DNA of 64,000 nucleotides, taken from positions 5,394,001 through 5,458,000 of the forward strand of contig CM106586.1 of the NCBI GenBank assembly GCA_048013815.1, given 5' to 3'. Under the pieces are notes generated by a model. It was not told the DNA's origin and made no database searches. It saw nothing but the letters and a program-made list of their open reading frames with translations. Both the position numbers and the translations under genes were made by a program. Shown here in pieces: positions 12,180-20,191 of this stretch; the stretch's first letter is position 1, and every line of letters starts with the position of its first letter. Source of the stretch: Setoptus koraiensis. Lineage: Eukaryota; Arthropoda.

Positions 12180-13127
12180 ATGGATTCCATTGGCGATCAA
12201 ATAAAGGAGTTGAGGCTCTTCATAGAGGAGACCAGCAAAAGATATGATGCAGGTCCCAAGTTGCCACCAGATTCGTGGATTGTACCCATGCGAGATAAGC
12301 TACTCACTATGTTCAAGAGTCCGCTAAAAGACGAATATCGCTTTGAATTATTCAGAGCAACTTCATCCATGTGTTTATGTTTTCCAGGATTCACTTGGAT
12401 TTCTGAGAAAGGTCATTGGAAAAAAGAAGAGTTGGACATGTTTTGTCTTGTAGCAAGATTGGCTCTTAATGAAATTCAAATAATAGTCCCATTAGTGGAG
12501 CGTCACATTCTAGTTGGAGATGACGTCGCCATAGAAAATGAAAAGATAGTCGAGCGATCAGCAAACCCGTTGGAATACGACATGCTAGCCTATTGTTTTG
12601 TTATTTTAGAGAATGTCATCCAGACTTTAGTCAGTGAACATCACCCCCATGGTTCAAACTTGCAAGACAAGATAGATATAGAGCAATTATCTACATTATT
12701 AGTTCACCTTAAGGAAACAATGGTTAAGTTGGTGGATTATCTCCATGTGGTCTACAAAAACTGGAACAGATTGGCGGAGGCGGATGCTGAAAAAAAACAA
12801 TACTCTTGTGCTCAAGGAACAATTCGCATCGTTGCAGTTTGGTGTTCAGAGGAGCCAATCGCCTTTGTCATAGAATCTCAGCAGTATATGATTGATTTAT
12901 TTGTTTTGTGTTTGAAAGACAGTCTTTCAAAAACTCAAAATGTGTCATGTTTATCGCATTTAATTGTGTTAGCATTGCATGCATTGTGCATGGACAATGA
13001 TGATCTCTTGCACTGTATTAGAGGACCTAATATGGACACTCTAGAAGAATACCATAGAAAGTGTCGCAAATATGCTCAAGAGAGGTCGAACATAGTTGAA
13101 GATTTAATAAGGAAATTAAATCGATGA
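12180..13127 (+). CDS. Neurochondrin-like helical protein, short form
   Basis: Intronless 315-residue all-helical protein. The C-terminal half has features of the neurochondrin family (ARM-like helical cytosolic proteins), notably IRIVAVWCSEEP, which resembles the family's IRI.AWLAEE segment, and repeated Leu-rich helices before and after. Family members usually have 700 or more residues, so the N-terminal part would be missing if the assignment holds. The start is the first ATG after an in-frame stop and I see no upstream coding exon. Its stop codon lies inside the MSL2 coding sequence of the opposite strand. The family call is tentative. Confidence 0.5.
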   Translation: MDSIGDQIKELRLFIEETSKRYDAGPKLPPDSWIVPMRDKLLTMFKSPLKDEYRFELFRATSSMCLCFPGFTWISEKGHWKKEELDMFCLVARLALNEIQIIVPLVERHILVGDDVAIENEKIVERSANPLEYDMLAYCFVILENVIQTLVSEHHPHGSNLQDKIDIEQLSTLLVHLKETMVKLVDYLHVVYKNWNRLAEADAEKKQYSCAQGTIRIVAVWCSEEPIAFVIESQQYMIDLFVLCLKDSLSKTQNVSCLSHLIVLALHALCMDNDDLLHCIRGPNMDTLEEYHRKCRKYAQERSNIVEDLIRKLNR

Positions 13128-13926
13128 TGGATTATGAGGTGTTCCTTTCGGATTCTTACATCCAGCGCATTTACAGTTTGTACAGCTTCGACCTGAGATA
13201 GAAAAATTCAATAATAGATTATGTTAATACTCTACAAAGGAGATTGCTCTTGTAAGTGAAGAAAGAAAAATATTTACCTGATCCGTAGCAAGCGCATCGT
13301 TGGCCATTGCAAGTAAGACCGTTACTTGACTTGCCGTTCCGTTTTTGGGCTCCCGTACCACATCTACATTGGTGCTCCTTTTCCTTCACCGGTGCTTTCT
13401 TTTTGAAAGCTTCAGTGAGATGTTGCGAGAGTGCACTTTCGCAAACCGGTGAATTGTCAATGCTTGCCACACTACCCGATGTGCTGCCTTCTAGTACTAA
13501 CTGACTGAAAGTGATAGTCTCTCCTTGTGGTGTGTGTGTTGTCAGAGATCCCCAATATTCTAAAGCTTTTGACGAAACTAAAAATTTGCACAATTTCTCG
13601 AAACAGATTATCAGATGTTCCACTTGACCATTGTGTTTAAAAGATTCCTTATTGGTAGCTGCCTCCTTACACACTGTGCAATGAGATCGCATTGTTGGCA
13701 TGCCCAGGCAATCATGACAAACATGATGACTGCATCTATTGTTAGCTGGACAGTGAGGTCTTGAAGCTATGTTAGCGCAAACAGCGCAAGTAACAGCCTC
13801 TCTTAGGTGATAAAGCATCTGGGTGATGTCCGACCAAGCGGATTGATCGGTCATACTAGCTGTAAATACCCTTCTAGTTAGGGTTACATATTTGAATATA
13901 GCTGTAGTCGAGGAGGAGTGTTTCAT
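13116..13926 (-). CDS. MSL2: MSL2-like RING E3 ubiquitin ligase with CXC domain
   Basis: Compact 241-residue homologue of MSL2, the RING subunit of the male-specific-lethal (MOF) histone acetylation complex. Exons are 13278-13926 and 13116-13192, joined at TCAG|GTAAAT and CTCAG|GT in phase 1. I chose the ATG at 13926 because the following text (TTAIFKYVTLTRRVF) aligns with the MSL2 N-terminus. The RING finger spans about 47-85 (CAVC, RCSHHVCHDC, HCTVC). The C-terminal CXC domain spans the splice (CRCG, LTCNGQRCACYGSG, then RSCTNCKCAGCKNP) and shows nine cysteines, as in the Zn3Cys9 cluster known for MSL2 DNA binding. The linker between domains is only about 90 residues, against several hundred in vertebrate MSL2. 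The last 12 coding bases overlap the neurochondrin-like gene. Confidence 0.85.
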
Positions 13927-14672
13927 GATGGTCGATTTTGATTTATTGAGTGATTTAATGTTAAATGTAATAATTATAATTATCAATAACGATGATGAGG
14001 CAAATGATATGTGTCCTGGTCCTGGTGATGGTGATGTCTGGTGCAGTCGATTGATCGAGCTATGAATTGTAACGTGTTTTGGCGTGACTCTATTTGGATT
14101 TCGCGCTGTAAGTCAGAACTTGCTTGCTTGTAAGACAATTCTATGCTACAGACTGTAGCCTACAGTAGGTTACGGTAGTTTCATCTAAAAATGATCACCT
14201 TGAATATCATACGCACTAAACCCCACGGTCTTAGCCGAACAATAAATAAGTTAAATATCTGACCGCAACGCGGAGCTGACACTCAAACGTATCTGATCAA
14301 GTTGATCGAAGGTTACGGTGCATCATATCACTCTCTAAGCAACAATCACACTGTTGTTGGTCATGTGCGGCCAAATTATTGCAGTCATGAAGACCTCTAG
14401 CGGTGATTTGTTGAAACTATAATCAGCTCATCATCGACGCAGACTGATATCTCTTACATGTACTGCTCGCTCGAAATATAATACGCTCCATTCAATGACA
14501 ATATAAAAGCTCCTATCATTCGAGGAAATCATTCACAAACTATAACTCTCGGACGAAATCGATTCTCTCATCATTTTAATCAATTATCAAAAACATAACG
14601 TAACTTAAATATCAAATTAACTACCTTTAGCGGACTATTAATCGGATCGAGCTATTAACTATATCGGATAAG
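13927..14672. promoter_or_regulatory. Divergent promoter region, MSL2 and PRELID3 genes
   Basis: This 746 bp separates two divergent genes. It contains two adjoining short palindromes at 14146-14169 and no supported open frame. Confidence 0.4.
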
Positions 14673-15182
14673 ATGCGTATATGGCAGTCAGAGCACAAAT
14701 TCAATCACAACTGGGAGACAGTTGTGGCTGCAAGCCTGAAAAAATACCCCAACCCAATCACAACTGCAGTGGTAGGAATAGATGTGCTCGATAGGAAGAT
14801 TTCTAATGGTGTACTTAAGTCCAATAGACTAATCCAATCAGAATGGAGTTTGCCCGGCTGGGGTAAACGTCTGGTCGGTAGCCCAATGTGTCATGCATTG
14901 GAATCAAGTGAAGTAGATCCCATAAGACGAACAATGAAAATGACCACTAGGAATTTAACATTATGCAACAAATTAACCTTTGAAGAGAAATTAACCTATG
15001 TCCCTCACCCCGAGGACCCAAATACTACCTTATTGAAACAAGAGGCCATAATTAGTGTGTTCGGTGTGCCCCTTAGCTCATATGTAGAAGATTTTCTTAC
15101 GAATAATGTTAGTAACAATGCTAATAAGGGACGACAAGCAATAGAATGGGTGATATTGCAACAACAACAGACGTCTTGTTGA
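14673..15182 (+). CDS. PRELID3: PRELI-domain lipid transfer protein (slowmo/PRELID3)
   Basis: Intronless 169-residue protein consisting almost wholly of one PRELI/MSF1 domain. The start MRIWQSEHKFNHNWETVV is typical of the slowmo/PRELID3 group, and the family pattern continues with NPITTAVVGIDVLDR and SEWSLPGW. Family members shuttle phosphatidylserine across the mitochondrial intermembrane space with a TRIAP1-type partner. Length fits the family (about 170-215). The 3' end lies 23 bp from the convergent THG1 stop, so the two 3' UTRs probably overlap. Confidence 0.93.
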   Translation: MRIWQSEHKFNHNWETVVAASLKKYPNPITTAVVGIDVLDRKISNGVLKSNRLIQSEWSLPGWGKRLVGSPMCHALESSEVDPIRRTMKMTTRNLTLCNKLTFEEKLTYVPHPEDPNTTLLKQEAIISVFGVPLSSYVEDFLTNNVSNNANKGRQAIEWVILQQQQTSC

Positions 15183-15205
15183 AGTAAAGAATGCCATGTC
15201 TTATA

Positions 15206-16201
15206 TTATAATTGTATTGAATCATCAAATATATAACTAAACTGTTGCCAGAATTTATCACTTCTAACAGCGTCTACACTCATAACTCTGAGATATTCCT
15301 TCAGATGAGAATCCTCTTCAAGTTCGTCTGATTTCATTGTATTCACTATGAAGGTACCCTTTTTAAATTGCTCCAGCTCTTTGTTATAGTTTATACCGTA
15401 CTGTAAGAACATTATATCATGCTTGTCGCTGCTTAGTGTGCCAGAGAGTTTTTTAGTAGCCTCAGTCGACTTCATGAATTTTCCGCTTCCTTCATCCTTA
15501 ACCCACGCACTGATCGGAGTCTTAATCAATTCATATTTAGCACTTGTGACATCAGACCAATGATCATATAATCTAACGCTAGGATATGGAACTTTCGGTG
15601 TTGAAGGAACGGCTTCAAGTTCATGTTTCATGTATCTACCAGTCATGGCGTTCAATGTGGTATTATAGAGATTATTTATATGACAATCGACCTGTCTCCA
15701 TCTGAAGTAATCCATAACAAGATTTCTATTGCTGTACACCACAGGTCGTGCGTCAAAAGTTGGAGGGTACATTAAATCTTCTTTTTCGTCTAGTTTTCTT
15801 TGAGTTTCCTTGAGATCATCTGTATCGATCAGTTGTTCGCCCCGGAAATAATCATTCCATTTATACACATAATATGACGTGAATGTTGAAGCAATGAGCG
15901 AGGTTAGTTTACAATATCTCCTTTGCATCAGGTTTGACTTGGATTTCAACAAAAAACTGAACTCGTCACTGTGGCCATATGATAAAGGTATGTGTTTTCT
16001 ATAGGTGGTCATGACGTGTTTCGCTGCGGACACCATCAAATCCAGTGCTCTCTTGTCGTTTGGTTTTGAAAAATGATGATCCTCAGTGAATTGATGGAAA
16101 TTTTGGCCATCTAACCTCATTATAACATAGGTATCTCGTGGAAGTTTTGTATCGGTGGCATCTTCATAGTCCCTTATGTATTCGTATTTGGAGTTTGCCA
16201 T
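15206..16201 (-). CDS. THG1L: tRNA-His guanylyltransferase
   Basis: Intronless 331-residue protein of the Thg1 family, which adds the G at position -1 of tRNA-His by 3'-5' polymerisation. The catalytic palm motifs are present: MRLDGQNFHQF (about residues 28-38) with the first metal-binding Asp, and SYGHSDEFSFLL (about 74-85) with the second. HINNLYNTTLNAM follows as in other eukaryotic Thg1 proteins. Start, length and C-terminus fit the family. It is convergent with PRELID3 (23 bp) and divergent from COQ8 (449 bp). Confidence 0.94.
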   Translation of the reverse strand: MANSKYEYIRDYEDATDTKLPRDTYVIMRLDGQNFHQFTEDHHFSKPNDKRALDLMVSAAKHVMTTYRKHIPLSYGHSDEFSFLLKSKSNLMQRRYCKLTSLIASTFTSYYVYKWNDYFRGEQLIDTDDLKETQRKLDEKEDLMYPPTFDARPVVYSNRNLVMDYFRWRQVDCHINNLYNTTLNAMTGRYMKHELEAVPSTPKVPYPSVRLYDHWSDVTSAKYELIKTPISAWVKDEGSGKFMKSTEATKKLSGTLSSDKHDIMFLQYGINYNKELEQFKKGTFIVNTMKSDELEEDSHLKEYLRVMSVDAVRSDKFWQQFSYIFDDSIQL

Positions 16202-16650
16202 ATTGGGCAGACAACAAAACTTTCTGCTTTTCTTTGTACAGTGATATTAATTCCTAAATGCTACTCTTGTAATTGAATAGAACATGTCACCTATTGGCTA
16301 CCAAAAATCAAGTTTTCATCGAGATCATGCTGCATTCTTCTCCACAATCATATGCATAAATATAAAACTAGCTGCTGAAGCGCACACGTTAATTCCATGC
16401 AGTAAATAAAGCGCAAAGTAAAGAACACAAACACATAGATCAGCTGCGGATACTTTTCGAATAAACATGAACCGAGTCTCTCTCGTATTACAAACCTTTC
16501 TCACTTTGCACTCAAGTTACTCAATTGTATCGTGCCTAAACAGAATTCATAAGGTTATGATTGTTATATTAGTTATTTGAAAGATTTCGATATTGAAATC
16601 ATCCATTTCAACATCGTCAACAATCATCTAGTTGGACAAACATAGTCAAA
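16202..16650. promoter_or_regulatory. Divergent promoter region, THG1 and COQ8 genes
   Basis: This 449 bp must carry the promoters of both genes. AT-rich, no long open frame, no clear TATA box or named motif seen. Confidence 0.4.
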
Positions 16651-18102
16651 ATGACAATAACCATTGCCAGGCGGCTCATTTTACACAGGACTCATCTGAT
16701 AAGTCTAGAGAACTATCAATCCAGAGCGCCATGCTCAACATCGAAAAGGCCCGAGCTAAGCTCCAGGTCACGGGAAAGAAAGGTACCCTCGTCAGTGGCG
16801 GGCAGACTAACTTCGTATGGTGGCCTTGTTGCTGGTCTATCAGTCGGAACTATAGTAGAGCTCACGAAGCGTAACCTTGGACTGACCGACCCCAAACTAT
16901 TGAATTTAAACCCAGTTCTAAATGAAGCTAATGCCAATAGAATTGTCGAAACTCTGTGCAAAGTGAGAGGAGCTGTCCTTAAACTGGGACAAATGCTATC
17001 AATACAAGATTCTAGTTTTATTCACCCCCAGCTGGCGACTATTTTCGAACGAGTTCGACAGTCAGCAGATTTCATGCCAATGTCTCAGGTACAGGATGTC
17101 ATGTCTAAAGAACTTGGTGAAGATTGGCGCCAGAAGTATTTAGAATTCTCAGATAAGCCATTCGCTGCAGCCTCCATAGGCCAGGTTCATGAGGCTAAAC
17201 TATTGGACAATCGTCCAGTAGCTGTAAAAATACAATACCCAGGTGTTGACTCAAGCATAGATAGTGATATTAAAGCATTGACCTCTCTCCTTAATATATG
17301 GAATTTCCTACCGAAAGGACTTTATATTGACAATCTCATTAAATCCGCCAGAAATGATCTGACCATGGAAGTCAATTATTTGCACGAAGCTAGCGCAGCC
17401 AAGAAATTTAAAGAGTTACTAAAGAATGACAACGAATACCTAATACCGGAAGTTGTAGATTCTCTCACAACAAGACGCGTATTAACAAACCAACTAATGA
17501 ATGGTGTTCCTGTTGACAGTTTGGACAAGATACCAAATATTTCACAATCCATAAAGAACAATGTGGCTCGCCTACTCTTGAAGCTAACCCTCAGAGAGGT
17601 ATTTGAGTTTCAATTCATGCAGACCGATCCGAACTGGTCTAATTTCTTTTACGACCCTGATGCAAACAAGGTGGTACTTCTCGATTTCGGCGCGGCGCGT
17701 AAATATAGTAAAAAGGATTTCGTCGATAACTATGTCAGAATAATAAGAGCAGCCGCCGATAGGGATTCCGAACTAGTCTATAAGTATTCTAAAGACCTAG
17801 GTTTTTTGACCGGCTATGAGACGAAGCCAATGAAACAGGCTCATGTTGATTCTGTGATGATATTGGGAGAGGCGTTTGCCAGCGATGATGATTTTGATTT
17901 TGGTCAACAAGATATGACTCACAGAATACAACGAATGATACCAACAATGATAGAACAGAGACTATCGCCGCCACCGGAGGAGACTTATTCGCTGCATAGG
18001 AAGATGTCAGGTATATTTCTTTTGTGCGCAAAATTAAATGCAAAGTTCAATTGTAAACACATGTTTGAGGAAGTTTACGCAAAATACAATTTCGACTCAT
18101 AA
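16651..18102 (+). CDS. COQ8A: COQ8/ADCK3-type atypical kinase of ubiquinone biosynthesis
   Basis: Intronless 483-residue UbiB-family protein needed for coenzyme Q biosynthesis on the matrix face of the inner mitochondrial membrane. The family-specific KxGQ motif is present ([12 protein letters not shown], about 106-117), as are the Ala-rich loop that replaces the kinase P-loop ([12 protein letters not shown], about 171), [10 protein letters not shown] (about 323) and the DFG (LLDFGAAR, about 343). A Gly-rich membrane segment ([15 protein letters not shown], about 58) matches the predicted TM. The first 30 residues are Arg-rich and acid-free ([17 protein letters not shown]), a plausible mitochondrial targeting sequence, which favours this start. 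The +1 frame at 16729-16780 also looks family-like; see findings. Confidence 0.94.
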   Translation: MTITIARRLILHRTHLISLENYQSRAPCSTSKRPELSSRSRERKVPSSVAGRLTSYGGLVAGLSVGTIVELTKRNLGLTDPKLLNLNPVLNEANANRIVETLCKVRGAVLKLGQMLSIQDSSFIHPQLATIFERVRQSADFMPMSQVQDVMSKELGEDWRQKYLEFSDKPFAAASIGQVHEAKLLDNRPVAVKIQYPGVDSSIDSDIKALTSLLNIWNFLPKGLYIDNLIKSARNDLTMEVNYLHEASAAKKFKELLKNDNEYLIPEVVDSLTTRRVLTNQLMNGVPVDSLDKIPNISQSIKNNVARLLLKLTLREVFEFQFMQTDPNWSNFFYDPDANKVVLLDFGAARKYSKKDFVDNYVRIIRAAADRDSELVYKYSKDLGFLTGYETKPMKQAHVDSVMILGEAFASDDDFDFGQQDMTHRIQRMIPTMIEQRLSPPPEETYSLHRKMSGIFLLCAKLNAKFNCKHMFEEVYAKYNFDS

Positions 18103-18131
18103 TGAGACATAATGTAATGTAATGTGCTCTA

Positions 18132-18151
18132 TGTGTGTGTGTGTGTGTGTT
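18132..18151. repeat. (GT)n microsatellite
   Basis: Ten GT units in the 3' flank of COQ8, within the 136 bp that separates the convergent COQ8 and profilin stops. Confidence 0.9.
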
Positions 18152-18238
18152 TTTGTGATTGATTGATTGATAGTTTTGTTTGTTTGTATGTGTTTGTGTG
18201 TGTATGGGTTATTAATAATTATTTAATTAATTGCTTGA

Positions 18239-18631
18239 TCAAAAACTGTTTGCTCGTAAGTAGTCACCTAGTCTTTCAACTACTGAATTGAGTACTCCGG
18301 GCGGAAATCCATCGGTGGTAGTGGCCACTAGCAGGCAGCTAGCTGTTGCTACAATGCACAAGGCAGAACTACCTTTCCTACCTCTGAGTAGTGTTGATTC
18401 AGCCGATAAGCAAATATATTTTTCTCCTCCCAAATGAATACCATGCTCCAGAAATGATTGTGGGTTGGTCCTCATGGTGTCAGCTATCACTTTAAGTTCC
18501 TGTTGAGTAACTGGGTTTGTGGCAGCCTCCTGTTTGGCCCATATAGCACCGTCGGCTAGGCTGGCAATGACGGCCAATTTACAGGAAACAAGGGCACAAA
18601 TTTGATTGTCTACATAGGCTTGCCAAGACAT
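18239..18631 (-). CDS. PFN: Profilin
   Basis: Intronless 130-residue profilin, the small cytosolic protein that binds actin monomers, poly-proline and phosphoinositides. It opens with [11 protein letters not shown] (the conserved N-terminal W-YVD) and ends with a long amphipathic helix ([14 protein letters not shown]), both diagnostic. [14 protein letters not shown] and [11 protein letters not shown] match the central strands. Length is typical for animals. It is convergent with COQ8. On its 5' side lies a 9.7 kb repeat-rich tract. Confidence 0.93.
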   Translation of the reverse strand: MSWQAYVDNQICALVSCKLAVIASLADGAIWAKQEAATNPVTQQELKVIADTMRTNPQSFLEHGIHLGGEKYICLSAESTLLRGRKGSSALCIVATASCLLVATTTDGFPPGVLNSVVERLGDYLRANSF

Positions 18632-18696
18632 TTTAAATCGGTTGTTTCTTTATAATGGTACAATAATAATAAATGTATAATGACAAATGTGTTTGC

Positions 18697-18725
18697 GTGT
18701 GTGTGTGAGTGTGTGTGTGTGTGTG
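18697..18725. repeat. (GT)n microsatellite
   Basis: GT dinucleotide run with one GA interruption, about 65 bp upstream of the profilin start codon. Confidence 0.85.
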
Positions 18726-18860
18726 AGACGATTGTAATGCTAATAGGTAATAATAATATTAATAGCGTTGCCGATGGTTGCTGTTGATGCTCTTCACAGG
18801 CTATACAAGAGATAGTGGTAAATAGATAGTGGTGATATAATAATGTATTGTTAATGAGAC

Positions 18861-19098
18861 GGTGACTAAATATATTCTGATACGATCATCAGATGTATCG
18901 AACAACATGCAGTGAATTCTCTCTCTCTCTCTCGCTCGCTCTACCAACGCTAGTGCTGCCAAAGAGTCTCTAGCATGAAATCACACACACACACACGCAC
19001 GCACAGACAGACGGACACAAGAACGAATGATGCAGAGTGTGCCTACACCTTCTTCCAAAGATGACTTGTGAGTGTGTGCCGTGAGTCTACTCGGCCCG

Positions 19099-19137
<39 letters not shown>

Positions 19138-19401
19138 TCACGGTGTGCTAGTGCGCCCATAATCTCCATTGCGCCGCTTATCCATGTTGAGTGCGTGTGT
19201 CTGTATGTGCGTCTGTGTTGTTTCAGCAGGCTCTCTCACTATGCGCTATTGGTACATGCTGTATAGGCCATACTGTAGTGCAGTGCCATGCTATAGAATC
19301 CAGAGTGGCAACAGCAACAGCGGCAACGGCGGCCGCGGCGGCATCGGCAGTTCGCTCTGGTTAGTTCGCTTTTGTTCGCATGATTCAACCGTGATTCTAC
19401 C
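18861..19401 (+). repeat. Left arm of an inverted homologous pair (partner 26727-27124)
   Basis: Read on +, this segment aligns with the reverse complement of 26727-27124. Collinear matching words run through both arms: 18861-18871 with 27114-27124, 18883-18894 with 27091-27102, 18901-18911 with 27074-27084, an exact 33-base match at 19037-19069 with 26934-26966, 19162-19172 with 26844-26854, and 19386-19401 with 26727-26743 approximately. A CA/GT tract occupies the same relative place in both. The arm lies about 230 bp upstream of the profilin start. Confidence 0.8.
19101..19135. repeat. (CA)n microsatellite
   Basis: About 17 CA units inside the left inverted arm. The right arm has an interrupted version at the matching place. 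Confidence 0.9.
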
Positions 19402-20101
19402 GCCGCCGCTCTCTTCCCCCGGCCGCCGTCGCCGCCGCCGTCGTCGTCATTCTCTCACAGCCGCAAACATGCTATCACTGTGTGTGTGTGAGATGATACT
19501 ATTACACACACTAAAATATATAGCAGTGGCAGTGGCAAAAATCGAACTATTTCATACCGCTGTATAGTTGCCGCTTGTTGCCGGCACGCTGTGCTGATAC
19601 GTAAAAGCACAGAACGTACGCGTAATTCATTTGTGATCATTTGCGATGAGCGAATGAGCTGTATGCCGCATGCAAGCGCTTCCATTTATTTCCATTGACA
19701 TTGTTTTATGTGCGTGCGCCTCAAACCAGCAAACAAGCAAACAAGCTTCTGTGCGCCTAGCTCATCATCACTCTAGACTATTCAGCCTAGAGACTTGCTC
19801 GCTTCCCCCTCTACCCCTATAGACCTCTGACAATAACGTTCTTCACTAGCTTGTTGCGCTGCGCGTTGCGAGCCGGCCTAGACATCAAGGCGACCTACCT
19901 AGCTCTGTCTCACTTGATTGGCTACAGCGATGCACACAGTTGCTATTTCGCACTTTTTTTGAATTTTCGCCGCTGCGCAGGCGCCTTACTGTTTTTTACG
20001 ACTCGATCGGCTTGTCAGGGGTTAGGTGGACTTGTGATCTCGACACAATAAAGGGAGCATCTCTAGGCGAGTGGTCGGCCCTTGATTTTGCTGCTGTTGC
20101 C

Positions 20102-20191
20102 GTTGTTGTCGTTGTTGTCGTTGTTGTCGCTGTTGTCGCTGTTGTCGCTGTTGTCGCTGTTGTCGTTGTTGTCGTTGTTGTCGTTGTTGTT
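20102..20191 (+). repeat. 9 bp minisatellite, ten copies
   Basis: Ten tandem 9-mers in blocks: three GTTGTTGTC, four GCTGTTGTC, then two GTTGTTGTC and one GTTGTTGTT. Both strands stay open in several frames because the unit is three codons long. These open frames (poly-Val/Ala, Asp/Asn) are not evidence of a gene. Confidence 0.9.
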
